64,000 nucleotides of DNA. Source: Rhodeus uyekii. Taxonomy: Eukaryota > Chordata > Actinopteri > Cypriniformes > Acheilognathidae. The notes beneath the pieces were generated by a model. That model was given only the letters and a program-made list of their open reading frames with translations, was not told the origin of the DNA and did not search any database. The position numbers and the translations under genes were made by a program. The stretch is from NCBI GenBank assembly GCA_037043235.1, contig JAWRVZ010000065.1:1645001-1709000 (forward strand), read 5' to 3'. Of the stretch, positions 12,880 to 23,456 are shown piece after piece (position 1 is the first letter of the stretch; the number at the start of each line of letters is the position of its first letter).

Positions 12880-13310
12880 AGTTGTCATTATTTAGCTCAA
12901 TGTAGTTCAATGTTGATTCAGTTTCATTCAATAAGACTGTCAAAGTTATTATGAAATGAGTTCCATTCAGCTAAAAAGCAGCTTTACACAAGACAATAGT
13001 ACTATTATTCAGCTCAATTTAGTTCGATGCTGTTTCAATTCTGTTCAGTGACATTGTTGATGTTGCAAGGTTCATCAGTTATGGAAACAATTTTGATGCA
13101 GCTATAAAGAAGCTCAACTGAAGATAAAAGTATCATTACTCAGCTCAAGTCATTTTAGTGTTAATTTAGCTCAGTTAGGAGTGTAGAGTGAAAAGTTCAT
13201 CAATTATGAAATGAGTTCAATTCAGTTATAAAGCAGCTCTATAGAAAACAATAATGCCATTATTCAGCTTAATTCAGGTCAAGTTTTGTTCTCATTCGAT
13301 AGTGTCAAAT
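12880..13310. repeat. degenerate tandem repeat, about four copies
   Basis: Diverged units of roughly 110-130 bp share the order GCAGCTNTANA, ACAATANT, ATTATTCAGCTCAA and AGTTCAAT. They resemble the tail region of some fish LINE or SINE elements, but the origin is not proven. Confidence 0.6.
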
Positions 13311-13744
13311 TGATTATATTTCAGAATGTTTACTGTCTTTTAATCCCCAATTGAGGATACACACTAGATGTAAAGCATCTGGATCGCTTCACATACTGTC
13401 TTACACACACAAAAAGTGCAAGCAGTCGCCTGCAGTTTTCATCTACATGAAGGTTGCACTGCAGAAGGTGTTTATTTTGGAACAGCTTTCACAGTTTCCT
13501 AGGAACCAGAGGCTATTTAAGACACACAACATCGCTTTCATGTATTCAGCATTGCTAACATTTGCTTTCTTTTAGACAGACTTTTTTGTGTGGAAAAAGT
13601 TAATACTCTAATTTCAGGTAAAAAATGTTCAGCCGTAAGCATTAGTAATGCAGTGTGTTGAAAAAGCTCTTAGCTAATGGTTTTGAGATTGCCTCCTGAG
13701 ATCTGACTCCACACTGTAGTACTTTGCCGAGAATAAAAATTCTC

Positions 13745-13823
13745 CTGATTTAAAATAAGAAATATGGTTCAAAACAAGTAGGTCTATAATGCCTGAAGAA
13801 TGCTATTTGTTAGCATTCCCATT
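13745..13823. repeat. 79-bp segment duplicated at 17044-17122
   Basis: The two copies differ at one visible position (GCTATT versus GTTATT). The second copy lies inside the decayed gypsy element, between its pol remnants and its chromodomain remnant. No terminal repeats were seen. Confidence 0.9.
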
Positions 13824-14959
13824 CAGCTTGTGCAAGATATATGATTTGAAATGTGCCGTCTTGGAACAGACGTTTTTTAGACAATAACAAACATAGAGTG
13901 ACAGTAAACATTTATTTACTGTTTTATCTGGTGCCTCCTTCACTCACACCAAGATTGTATTTAATTTTCATTACAACATAAATCTGTAGACATTCAGTTT
14001 GCAATTTTAAAAGGCAGGCACAACCCTCCTCCAGACTGTCTTACATTTCACCAATGTTACACAATCGTTACACAATTGTTGCACAATTAGTGGTATGTTA
14101 TTCATAGAAAGTCATTAATGGTGATTGTCCTTTACTGCAGAATGATAAGAGTGATAGTAATGTGCTTGCATTTTATTGGTGGATCTTAAAATAATAAGAA
14201 CATGCATGTTCTCATGTATGTACATGAAAAAGATAATTTGCAAACATTATATGAGCAGTAAAGTGAAGCAATGTGATTAAGTGAAGCCTTTGAGCACACA
14301 GAATCTGGAATATATTCTGAAATCCTTTTTCTATAGAAGAAGACATGTTTACATGTAATAGTATATATACTGTATATAAAGGTGGTATTAGGTGGAATTC
14401 TTGGTACTGGAGTGAAATGGTACTGGGACAAAATCTTACAAACTACAAGTTTTGTTGTTGTCTGATTGTTTGAAGGTTCCAACTGATTTGCTTATCAATC
14501 AGATGGAAAAACACCTTAAAGGACTTATTTTACCATGATAATCATAATAAGAATGCACTGTTTTTGTTGTGACTAACTTGTGACAGAGTGTTGTTGTGTT
14601 GTAATTCTTAATATATTTAAAGCAACCCAATACATTTGGGTGTTCAGTCAAGCTAAGAGAATCTCTCATTCTCATTTTGAGTCAGACTTGGGAAGTCAGT
14701 GACTTGTTACTTGTTCACTAAGAACAGATGCAATCGGATCAGAACTGTTTGAAAACTGATTTAACAGGTTAAATGAAAAGAATTAGCTTGCACACGCATC
14801 GGACACCGCTATCACAAGTGCGTGACGATTTATTTAGTTCAAAATAACAATGATAATATAAAATGTAGTGGTGTAAAAGTATAATATTATGCTTTAAACT
14901 GTAGTGAAGTAAAACTAAAAGTTTCCCAAAGCAAATTTTACTTAAGCAAAAATACTTCT

Positions 14960-15180
14960 ACCTCTGGGGCGGTGGGAAGGTCTGGGCCGGCCTGCTTGAG
15001 ATGTGAGGTCCCCGGGCCATTCTCAGGACCTGTGTCCAATGAAAGTAATGACTACCGCCCACACGAATACCAAACACAACTTAAAGTCCAAGTCTGGTCC
15101 TCTCGTCCTTCATTGGCGTCGCTCCTCCTTTTATGCCTCCGCTCACGTCCCTAGGCCATGCCCTGCTTGCCACAGCAACA
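14960..15180 (-). mobile_element. partial LTR-like sequence
   Basis: Read on the - strand it begins TGTTGCTGTGGCAAGCAGGG and has a TATA-like ATAAAAGG about 55 bases later, in GC-rich promoter-like context. This arrangement suggests the 5' part of a fish gypsy LTR. No partner LTR or target duplication was identified. Confidence 0.35.
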
Positions 15181-15199
15181 TTTAAGGGGATAACTCTCA

Positions 15200-15590
15200 C
15201 AGAATCAACAGGCTCCACCCACACCTAGAGCACCGTCACCCAAGTATTAACGAGCACCAGCTGCCACCCATCACCTCACCTTCCCAGCACACTCATAAGG
15301 ACAGTCAGCACACACACACACCTTATCTGGTCTTGTCAATGAAAGATGTACTCTTGAACAGACTCTCTCCTACCTGCATTCTACCTTCCTTGTTGTTCTC
15401 CAGTCCTCCATCATGATACCCTCTTTCCAAGTCCCCAGTGTCATTCCTTCCAGATCTTTGTGGGTTCGTCTGATCGTCTCTCCTCTGCCAAACTTCAACG
15501 ATCATCATCACTGCTCATTCCATTTACATTTTAATAAACATATTCTGTTGAACTTTGTCAGGGAATACACACAGACTGCTGAACTGAGGA
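15200..15590 (+). mobile_element. 5' LTR of decayed Ty3/gypsy element
   Basis: The sequence from AGGCTCCACC through ATTAACGAGCACCAGCT, a short CA tract, TTGTTGTTCTCCAGTC and ACATTTTAATAAACATAT is repeated downstream in two pieces (17285-17398 and 31995-32357) in the same order and strand. AATAAA near the end fits an R/polyadenylation region. The exact termini are uncertain because the copies have diverged. Confidence 0.7.
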
Positions 15591-15599
15591 CCAGACTTT

Positions 15600-17240
15600 T
15601 ACCAAGATCATTTACCGATACAAGATGAGTACTCCACAACATGATTCAATCCAAGAGCTGGTGGATTTACTACATATTTCCCTCACCAACCCAAGCACCA
15701 CCACACCAGTCAAAACCATTTGGCAGCATTTCAGCCCAGTCACCCAGTCCGTCGATAACTTTGTTGCCCACTTATGGGAAGTTTTCATTATACTCTTTGA
15801 TGATACATCCATCTGCAGCCAACCACTTGAAACAGTGAAAATCGTCCATCACAGGTTATGCATTGAAGTTTGGTTGGAATGAGAATGCACTCATTACTCT
15901 GTACCGTCAAGGGTAAACCCCCACTCTCCGGTTGCATCTCGCTGTTCACCATAATAATCTTGGCCTCGAGAAACTCATCCAGCTCTCCATCCGAATTGTA
16001 CGCCGTGTGCAGGGGTATGGAATGCTTTCTATGATGCTTTCCATCGATGCCACAACCTTCCCACCTTCTAACTCTGGCCATTCTGGTATGCTGTACCTCT
16101 ATTGAAAGCCCCTTAAAACAGAGCTCTGTGAACATCCCCAATTGCTACTTCAAGTTCCAGGATGTCTTCAGACCCAAGAGAGCTTCCCAACTAGCATCTC
16201 ACCGGTCATGGGACTGTGCCATTGATCTCCTTCTTGGTGAACCAGTATCCCAAGGCAAAATCTGCCCACTCATTATTCCTGAGCAAGAGGCCATGTAGGA
16301 GTATATCTTGGAGGCTCTACAACAGGCTCTACATTATTCAATCAACCGCCCCTTCTTTTTTGGCCAAAAAGGATGGAGCCTTGAGGCCTCGTATCAACTA
16401 CGCCCTCATCCAGATAACCTTCAAGTTCTGGTACCCCCTTACTCTTGTCCCAGTCGCTATAGAACAACACGACATAGGAAACCAAGAACTCTTATCATCA
16501 AATTGATTCTTAAAGACTCTAAACTCTTTAACCACCGTCAGGGCCGCTCGACATTATTCTACACCAGATTTAATTTCAAGATCACTTATCGTCCTGGATC
16601 CAAGAACGACAAGGTGGATGCACTACCCCGTATCCACTCTCCAGATGAAACACCCGAACAACCAGAGAAGGTATTGAATTCCTCCATGTTTCAGTGCCCC
16701 AGAAGAAAACCTTCGGTCGGGTTGTCCTACTGGTCATCAGTATGTAACACGCAACCAATGCACTGACATGGCAGGATAAGTTTGAAGGTTTGTGAGGGGA
16801 TGCAAGTGAGAGGAAGGAGTCTGCCGGATGGAAGACGGTGCATTTTGACATTCCCACCAGAACTCCTACATACAGAATTCTCTATTGTAACAATCTATGG
16901 GGTTTACCCCATACCAGTGCATCCAAGGTTTCTAACCACCCATAATTCTGTGGTCTGGAGAATCCTCAGAAGTTCCATCAGTCACCTGTTCCCTTTTCTT
17001 CCACAAAGCCTGGTGAGGACAGAGGGGAATGCACGGTCAAAAACTGATTTAAAATAAGAAATATGGTTCAAAACAAGTAGGTCTATAATGCCTGAAGAAT
17101 GTTATTTGTTAGCATTCCCATTTGATTTGATCGTATTAAAATTTGAAATAGACAGCTAGAATACCTAGAGGACTGGGAGGGCTATGGTCCGGAGGATTTC
17201 TCCTGGGTTCCTTGAAGAAAAATTCTTCACCACCTTCCAC
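15600..17240 (+). pseudogene. decayed Ty3/gypsy (chromodomain-type) gag-pol
   Basis: Three short in-order homologies survive among many stops and frameshifts. At 15625 an ATG opens a Gag-like peptide (MSTPQHDSIQELVDLLH). Around 16300-16480 an RT remnant is seen across shifting frames (EALQQ, KKDG and RPRINYA in place of the usual IDYR, then FWYPLTLVP). At 16525-16675 an RNase H-to-integrase linker reads LFYTRFNFKITYRPGSKN followed by DKVDALPRIHSPDE. At 17157-17215 a chromodomain start reads EYLEDWEGYGPEDFSWVP. A 79-bp intronic segment has been inserted near 17044. Protease and most of integrase are not recognisable. The element cannot be functional. Confidence 0.7.
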
Positions 17241-17284
17241 CAGGCTCATCCCGCAAGACCAGTCTGTGGAGGGGGATTTCTATC

Positions 17285-17394
17285 ATGGAATCACCAGGCT
17301 CCAACCACAGTCAGACTCCCAGAGCATTGTCACCCGATTTTTAACGAGCACCAGCTTCCACCCATCACCATCCCAGCACACTCATAAGGACTGT

Positions 17395-17398
<4 letters not shown>
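17285..17398 (+). mobile_element. 3' LTR of the gypsy relic, first part
   Basis: It repeats the first part of the 15200 LTR (AGGCTCCA, TTTTTAACGAGCACCAGCT, CCCAGCACACTCATAAGGAC, GTCAGCACACAC) and stops at the CA tract. The remaining LTR sequence resumes at 31995, so the LTR is split by about 14.6 kb. Confidence 0.75.
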
Positions 17399-17437
<39 letters not shown>

Positions 17438-17438
17438 G

Positions 17439-17461
17439 GCATATGTGGTTTACGAGGCCAC
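17439..17461 (+). repeat. left terminal inverted repeat
   Basis: Reads GCATATGTGGTTTACGAG then GCCAC. Its inverse, with one A/G difference, is at 31827-31849. The core GGTTTACGAG recurs through the adjacent array. Confidence 0.75.
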
Positions 17462-17620
17462 TAGGGTTTTTTGGTGGTTTATGGGGACACACCTTTCTGA
17501 CTATCGAATCAATTTAAAAGTTATGTCTAAAATTTTCATTTGGTCTACAGAAGACAAATCTCACTTCAAAAATATAATTTTACTTTTGTAACATACATAT
17601 ATTACATACGTGACTTTTTG

Positions 17621-18546
17621 GTGGTTTATGAGACCACAGACAAAATCATGGTTTACGAGACCACAGACAAAATCATGGTTTATGAGACCACAGACAAAAT
17701 CATGGTTTATGAGACCACAGACAAAATCATGGTTTATGAGACCACAGACAAAATCATGGTTTACGAGACCACAGACAAAATCATGGTTTATGAGACCACA
17801 GACAAAATCATGGTTTATGAGACCACAGACAAAATCATGGTTTACGAGACCACAGACAAAATCATGGTTTACGAGACCACAGACAAAATCATGGTTTATG
17901 AGACCACAGACAAAATCATGGTTTATGAGACCACAGACAAAATCATGGTTTATGGGGAACAAACACACACAACACACAGAACTAGCCCTATCATGGTTTA
18001 TGAGGACCAAACACACACAACACACAGAACTAGCCCTATCATGGTTTACGAGACCACGGACAAAATCATGTTTTTTGAGGACCAAACACACACAACACAC
18101 AGAACTAGCCCTATCATGGTTTACGGGGACAGTCGTGTCCATGGGGAACAAACACACACAACACACAGAACTAGCCCTATCATGGTTTATGAGACCACAG
18201 ACAAAACTAGCCCTATCATGGTTTATGAGACCACGGACAAAATCATGGTTTATGAGGACCAAACACACACAACACACAGAACTAGCCCTATCATGGTTTA
18301 CGGGGACAGTCGTGTCCATGGGGAACAAACACACACAATACACAGAACTAGCCCTATCATGGTTTACGAGACCACAGACAAAACCATGGTTTATGAGGAC
18401 CAAACACACACAACACACAGAACTAGCCCTATCATGGTTTATGAGACCACGGACAAAATCATGGTTTATGAGGACCAAACACACACAACACACAGAACTA
18501 GCCCTATCATGGTTTATGAGGACCAAACACACACAACACACAGAAC
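17621..18546 (+). repeat. minisatellite array 1 (27-bp and 48-bp units)
   Basis: It begins with about 12 copies of a 27-bp unit (GAGACCACAGACAAAATCAT then GGTTTAY). About ten interspersed 48-bp units follow, with GAGGACCAAACACACACAAC, ACACAGAACTAGCCCTATCA and TGGTTTAT; some have a 30-bp variant containing GGGGACAGTCGTGTCCATGG. Units of 27 and 48 bp are multiples of three, so long spurious ORFs run on both strands. The array resumes at 23709 after the DIRS insertion. Confidence 0.95.
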
Positions 18547-18750
18547 GTCTCGGGTTACTTATGTAACCCTGGTTCCCTGAGGGGAACGAGACGCTGTGTC
18601 GAAGCACTAGGGGAAATAGCCTTGCGTGAGTCACGTGAAGATCTATGCAACCAATGAGAAGCGAACGCGTGTGAATGCGTCACTGCCGGCCGCAGCCGGT
18701 GACGTCATGAGGAAGAGCATAAAGCGCGTCTGAAACCGGGGCGCGTCAGC
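18547..18750 (-). repeat. DIRS copy 1 inverted terminal repeat (3' side)
   Basis: From CTGTGTCGAAGCACTAGGGG through GACGTCATGAGGAAGAGCAT to GCGCGTCAG it is the inverse of 23531-23708. The outermost 40 or so bases differ (GTCTCGGGTTACTTATGTAA here), as expected for the unequal DIRS ends. Confidence 0.9.
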
Positions 18751-18796
18751 CATGAATGCCTGAAGCGGGCCCGGATGCGCCCGGAGCTGAGGCCAA

Positions 18797-18893
18797 GACA
18801 CAGCGTCTCGTTCCCCTCAGGGAACCAGGGTTACATAAGTAACCCGAGACGTTCCCTTTCAGGGAACTCGAGCTGTGTCGAAGCACTAGGGGA
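18797..18893 (-). repeat. DIRS copy 1 internal complementary region
   Basis: It consists of the inverse of the element's 3' extremity followed directly by the inverse of its 5' extremity. They meet at ACCCGAGAC|GTTCCCTTTC (18850/18851). This is the expected circle-junction template that lets DIRS elements complete a circular DNA. It lies between the recombinase stop and the terminal repeat. Confidence 0.9.
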
Positions 18894-18944
18894 ACGCTAT
18901 GCCAACGCCACCTCAGCGAGGTCAGCATCCGGGTGTGTCCCAGC

Positions 18945-20099
18945 TCACTGAGAGAGCACCCTGGTTCCCGGGGCGGCATCGAGGTCTAGCTGGTAGAACC
19001 TCATGAATGTGTGCGGCGAGGACCAGCCAGCCGCAGCACAAACGTCAGGCAAGGAGACTCCGGAGAGGAGAGCCTTGGATGCCGCCATGCTCCTAGTGGA
19101 GTGGGCTCGGACCCTCAAAGGAGAAGCATGTCCGGCCGACTCATAAGCTAGACAGATAGCCTCGACTATCCACCTGCTCAGAGTTTGCTTGGAAGCTGGG
19201 GCACCCTCGGGGGCCCCAAAGCAAACGAACAGTTGGTCCGACTTACGCCACGTGGCAGTCTTGTGAACGTAAGCGTCCAGTGCTCGCACTGGACAGACCT
19301 TGTTCTTGTGCTCCTGCTCATGATCGTCAAATGGGGGAGGGCAGAAGGCCTGCAGCGTGACAGACCGAGCCACATTAGTGGGAACCTTGGGGACGTAGCC
19401 CGGCCTCGGGTGGAGGAAAGCTTTCGCCATCCCGGGCGCAAACTCAAGACATGATGGGGCCACTGAGAGGGCCTGAAGGTCCCCGACCCTCTTAAGCGAA
19501 GTGATAGCCAGCAAAAGAAGGGTTTTTAGCGAGAGGTACTTGATAGAGATACCCTCTAGAGGTTCAAAGGGTGGCTGGGACAAGCCTAGGAGTACCATGG
19601 ACAAGTCCCAGGCAGGCACCCTGGTCTGTGCCGCAGGTCTCAGCCTTAATGTACCACGGAGGAAACGAGTGACTAGGGGGTCCCTGCCCAAGGACACCCC
19701 ACCCAGAGGTACGTGGCAAGCCGCTATAGCAGCCACGTAGACCTTCAAGGTGGAGGGGGACAGCCCTGCCACAAATCTTTCTTGCAGGAACTCCAGTACT
19801 TTGCCAATTTGGCAGGTTACTGGGTTCAGCTGCCTTTCACTACACCAAGAAGTGAAGAGCTTCCACTTCAAGGCGTAGAGTTTCCTCGTGGAGGGAGCTC
19901 TGGACTGCAGGATGGTCTCAACAACCTCGGCTGAGAGACCGGCCTCTATGAGCTGGGCCCCCTCAGGGGCCAGACCCACAGTTTCAACGGCCCTGGTTGC
20001 GGGTGAAGAATGCAACCTTCCGCCTGGGACAGAAGGTCCCTCCTGATCGGGATCTCCCAGGGGACCCCGTCGAGGAGGGACACAAGGTCCGCGAACCAT
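18945..20099 (-). CDS. DIRS copy 1 tyrosine recombinase
   Basis: It catalyses insertion of the circular DIRS DNA. The frame is open back to 21797, but upstream of about 20000 it only shadows RT, so I chose the ATG at 20099 (384 residues, overlapping the RT ORF by 154 bases). An N-terminal core-binding region (STRKLYALKWKLF) is followed by catalytic R204 in SLKRVGDLQAL, H333 and R336 in HSTRSMAAS, and H363 and Y369 in SSPHTFMRFY. All key residues are present. The start is inferred; initiation could instead be by read-through or reinitiation from RT. Confidence 0.88.
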   Translation of the reverse strand: MVRGPCVPPRRGPLGDPDQEGPSVPGGRLHSSPATRAVETVGLAPEGAQLIEAGLSAEVVETILQSRAPSTRKLYALKWKLFTSWCSERQLNPVTCQIGKVLEFLQERFVAGLSPSTLKVYVAAIAACHVPLGGVSLGRDPLVTRFLRGTLRLRPAAQTRVPAWDLSMVLLGLSQPPFEPLEGISIKYLSLKTLLLLAITSLKRVGDLQALSVAPSCLEFAPGMAKAFLHPRPGYVPKVPTNVARSVTLQAFCPPPFDDHEQEHKNKVCPVRALDAYVHKTATWRKSDQLFVCFGAPEGAPASKQTLSRWIVEAICLAYESAGHASPLRVRAHSTRSMAASKALLSGVSLPDVCAAAGWSSPHTFMRFYQLDLDAAPGTRVLSQ

Positions 20100-21937
20100 A
20101 TTCTGGACGGCCAGTGGGGGGCCACTAGCGTGAGACGGACCTTGTCCCGGCGAACCTTGGCCAGAACTCCCGGGAGCAGAGCGATCGGGGGAAAAGCATA
20201 CAGGCGTAACCTCGGCCATGCCTGCGTCACGGCATCCCGCCCCAGAGGCGCTGGATGTGTGAGTGAAAACCACAGAGGGCAATGGGAGTTTTCTACCGAG
20301 GCAAACAGGTCGACCTGTGCCTTTCCGAACCTTTCCCAAATTTGCTCCACCACCTCGGGGTGGAGTCGCCATTCCCCTGGTCTCGCCCCCTGTCTCGACA
20401 GGGCGTCTGCTCCCACATTCTGGACCCCCGGGATGTAAGCCGCCCGGATGGAGAGCAGCTTTCCCTGGGCCCAGAGGAGGATCTGTCGCGCCATCTTGTA
20501 AAGTGGTCGCGAACGCAGACCCCCCTGGTGATTGATATACGCAACCGCAGTCATGCTGTCGGTGAAAACAGTGACATGGTGGTCGCGAAGGTCCGGTAGG
20601 AACGCACGGAGTGCTTTGCGGATCGCCAGTAACTCTAACATGTTTATGTGCCAGGTTTGGTGCCGACTGTTCCATAGACCTTGTGAGGAGCGGTCTCTCA
20701 AGACCGCCCCCCAGCCCGAGAGGGAGGCATCTGTCGAGAGAGAGACTCTCCGAGCCAGAGCCCCTAGCACTGGGCCTTGAGACAGAAACCAAGGATTCTT
20801 CCACATACTCAAGGCGCGTAGGCATCGCCCCGTGACCTTGATAATGCGAAGCGGGTTCCCTTTCGGGGAAAACCCCTTGGTCTTTAGCCACCACTGCAGG
20901 GGTCTCATGTGCAGCAGGCCCAACGGGATGACGCAGGAAGCCGCTGCCATGAGCCCTAACACCCTCTGGAAGTGTCTGACAGTGAGTGGCTGGCCTAACT
21001 TGATGCTCTTGACGGCTGAACAGATAACTTGGATGCGCCCGGGGGAAAGCCGGGCCGACATCGCTACTGAGTCCCAGACGACTCCCAAGAAGGTGGTTCT
21101 CTGAGCAGGAGAAAGGACACTCTTCTTGGCGTTCAGCCTCAACCCCAGCTCCTTTATGTGTGCGAGCACTACATCTCGATGTTGCTCCGCCAACTGCGGC
21201 GACTGGGCCAGAATAAGCCAGTCGTCTATATAGTTTAAGACACGGATGCCCCGTGACCGCAGGGGAGCTAGAGCAGCGTCCACGACTTTCGTAAACGTGC
21301 GGGGTGAGAGCGCTAGGCCGAAAGGAAGCACCCGATACTGGTACGCCTTTCCCCCAAAGGCGAACCTCAGGAACTTCCTGTGTTGCGGAAGGATGGAGAC
21401 ATGGAAATAAGCGTCCTTGAGGTCGACTGTGACAAACCAATCCTCGGATCTGATCTGCACTACGATCTGTTTGAGCGTTAGCATTTTGAACTTTAGACGC
21501 TTGACCGCACGATTCAAGAGACGTAAATCCAGAATGGGCCGCAACCCTCCATCCTTCTTTGGAACTATGAAGTACCGGCTGTAGAACCCGGACTTGCTCT
21601 CTGCGAGGGGTACATACTCGATGGCCCCTTTCGCCAGCAAAGTGTCTACTTCTTGTTCCATGACCAGAGCCTGCTGAGGGCCTACAGCAGACTGTAGGAC
21701 CCCCGAGAACTGGGGTGGTGAGACCCCGAACTGAATGGCGTACCCTAAGGTGACCGTGCGCAGGACCCACTGAGAGATACCGGGTAGCCGTGACCACGCA
21801 TCCCGGAATTCTACTAGGGGAACCAGCCTCCCGGGGCTGGCCTCTGGTGCTGATGGCATGTCCACCACTGGGCCGGGATTTCCGGATTCCCGGGTGGAGT
21901 GCTCTAGGACCCTCCTCAGAGGGGGTGGTTTTCCCAT
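19946..21937 (-). CDS. DIRS copy 1 reverse transcriptase / RNase H polyprotein
   Basis: A 663-residue open frame. The RT domain spans about residues 100-330, with YIDDW at about 236 (YxDD active site) and the LDLRLLNRAVKRL and VDLKDAYFHV blocks. RNase H spans about 400-515, with acidic residues in STDAS, MLELLAI, FTDS and GADALSR. The region from about 535 to 640 (DLFASVENSHCPLWF, YAFPPIALLPGVL, PHWPSRIWF) matches the segment called Dam-like methyltransferase in DIRS families; whether it has activity is uncertain. It starts 55 bases after the gag stop; this ATG is the first in frame but an upstream start is not excluded. It is closely similar to the 42142-44133 ORF. Confidence 0.93.
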   Translation of the reverse strand: MGKPPPLRRVLEHSTRESGNPGPVVDMPSAPEASPGRLVPLVEFRDAWSRLPGISQWVLRTVTLGYAIQFGVSPPQFSGVLQSAVGPQQALVMEQEVDTLLAKGAIEYVPLAESKSGFYSRYFIVPKKDGGLRPILDLRLLNRAVKRLKFKMLTLKQIVVQIRSEDWFVTVDLKDAYFHVSILPQHRKFLRFAFGGKAYQYRVLPFGLALSPRTFTKVVDAALAPLRSRGIRVLNYIDDWLILAQSPQLAEQHRDVVLAHIKELGLRLNAKKSVLSPAQRTTFLGVVWDSVAMSARLSPGRIQVICSAVKSIKLGQPLTVRHFQRVLGLMAAASCVIPLGLLHMRPLQWWLKTKGFSPKGNPLRIIKVTGRCLRALSMWKNPWFLSQGPVLGALARRVSLSTDASLSGWGAVLRDRSSQGLWNSRHQTWHINMLELLAIRKALRAFLPDLRDHHVTVFTDSMTAVAYINHQGGLRSRPLYKMARQILLWAQGKLLSIRAAYIPGVQNVGADALSRQGARPGEWRLHPEVVEQIWERFGKAQVDLFASVENSHCPLWFSLTHPAPLGRDAVTQAWPRLRLYAFPPIALLPGVLAKVRRDKVRLTLVAPHWPSRIWFADLVSLLDGVPWEIPIRRDLLSQAEGCILHPQPGPLKLWVWPLRGPSS

Positions 21938-21992
21938 GGCGGGCTGACTGGTCAGCTGCTCCAGGGATACACCACCTTGTTGCGGCTTGGCG

Positions 21993-23456
21993 TCAGGGCC
22001 GCTTGCTCTTAGCCTTCTTAGCGCTCAGGACAGCCCTCAGATCGCCCCTCTTGCCAGAGGCTTGAGCCTGTCGCCCCGACCCCCCGGGATTAGCCGGAGG
22101 AAGACGGGTGGCGACACTTCGTTTTTGAGCGGCCCTGTGTGAAGAGCTCTGAGACCCCCTTTGACTGGCGGTCTCACGTGGAGGGCGGCGGGGAATAACT
22201 TTACTGAACGCCACCTGCTGTCGTGCAGCCTCCTGAAACTTGTCGACAACGCTTTTTACGGCGTCGCCGAACAAGCCCGAAGGGGACAGAGGAGCGTCCA
22301 GCAAAACAAATTTGTCCCTATCTTTGATGGAAGACAAATTGAGCCAAAGATGTCTCTCCGTAGCCACCAGAGCTGCCATGGAGCGACCGACAGAGTAGGC
22401 CGTCTCCCTAGTGGCCCGGAGAGACAGATCCACGGTCCGGCGCAGCTCTGCCACTGTCTCCGGACCGATACCGCCGCCCTCGTTGAGGTCCCCCAGCAAC
22501 TCAGCCTGATAAGCCTGCAGCAGAGCCGTGGTGTGCAGGCACGCTGCGGCTTGACTAGAGGCTGAGTACGCTCTCCCCACCAAAGACGACGTGACGCGCA
22601 TCGGCTTGGAGGGGAGCGCCGGAGCTTTAATGGAGGACGCAGATTGGGGCACAAGGTAGCTCGCAAGCGCCTCATCCACCTTCTGCATCCCCCCATAGCA
22701 ATAGCTTTGAGCCCCTGCGAGATTCGTATACATCGAACTGTTCCGTGTATGAACTCTCTCAGAGGCTGGCTTTTCCCACGATCTGGATACCTCGGCATGC
22801 AAATCGGGAAGGAAAGGCATAGCTCGGCGCGGGGGAGTGACGCGAGCCGGCAGATAACGCTCGTCCAACATACTTCTTTTAGGACGGGCGCTTCTGGTCT
22901 CCGCCGGCCATTCAATATCCAGACGAGAGACAGCTCGCGCCACAACCTCAACTAGCTCTTCAAACGCCGGCGAGGAGAGTGGCGAAGCCTCCTCTGCCGG
23001 GTCAACACTAGCTAAGTCCATCTCACTATCGGAACTCGACAAAGCTAATGTTGGAGTCACAGCACGAACATCTCCCGAGGAGTGCCCGTGACTGGAACCC
23101 GTTTGGTCTCGTGAGGGCTGAGGTAAGGACGGACCCACCCCAGCAGCCTCAGCGAGATCCATTTGTGAACCCCAGGACTGAGAGCGCCGCAACGCCTCGG
23201 CCGCTGCAGGTCCCGAACCCCGGGGAACACTAGCCTGGGCGGCCTCGTTACAGACCGCCAGGCGGGAGCGGAGAACATGCAGAGAAAACTGCTCACAGTC
23301 TTTACAGCCGGCGCCCTCAAGAGCCGACCGTGCATGTTCCACTCCTAAACAGATAACACACATTACATGTGTATCCCTGCCCGTTATAAAACGAGGACAG
23401 GGATAAACACACGGTCTGAAACTCTGTTCATCTCTCGCCACACTTTTCACACTCAT
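21993..23456 (-). CDS. DIRS copy 1 Gag-like protein
   Basis: A 487-residue open frame directly downstream of the 5' terminal repeat. Near the N terminus Cys33, Cys36, His41, Cys51 and Cys54 (MCVICLGVEHARS, GCKDCEQF) form a plausible zinc-binding cluster typical of fish DIRS ORF1. The middle is rich in Ser, Glu and Asp; the C terminus is strongly basic (SAKKAKSKRP), fitting nucleic acid binding. Role as a structural/RNA-binding protein is inferred from position and composition, since DIRS Gags are poorly conserved. Copy 2 carries a broken version. Confidence 0.85.
   Translation of the reverse strand: MSVKSVARDEQSFRPCVYPCPRFITGRDTHVMCVICLGVEHARSALEGAGCKDCEQFSLHVLRSRLAVCNEAAQASVPRGSGPAAAEALRRSQSWGSQMDLAEAAGVGPSLPQPSRDQTGSSHGHSSGDVRAVTPTLALSSSDSEMDLASVDPAEEASPLSSPAFEELVEVVARAVSRLDIEWPAETRSARPKRSMLDERYLPARVTPPRRAMPFLPDLHAEVSRSWEKPASERVHTRNSSMYTNLAGAQSYCYGGMQKVDEALASYLVPQSASSIKAPALPSKPMRVTSSLVGRAYSASSQAAACLHTTALLQAYQAELLGDLNEGGGIGPETVAELRRTVDLSLRATRETAYSVGRSMAALVATERHLWLNLSSIKDRDKFVLLDAPLSPSGLFGDAVKSVVDKFQEAARQQVAFSKVIPRRPPRETASQRGSQSSSHRAAQKRSVATRLPPANPGGSGRQAQASGKRGDLRAVLSAKKAKSKRP

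Noticed and set aside
15788..16141. 117-residue - strand ORF
   Set aside because: It is antisense to the decayed gypsy gag region and shows no family match.
17540..18634. ORFs of 346, 357 and 318 residues on both strands across array 1
   Set aside because: The 27- and 48-bp units are multiples of three, so any frame without a stop in the unit stays open. They are repeat translations with no domain.
18945..21797. A single 950-residue protein
   Set aside because: The N-terminal two thirds are the alternate frame of the RT ORF. Only the C-terminal part is a real recombinase domain.
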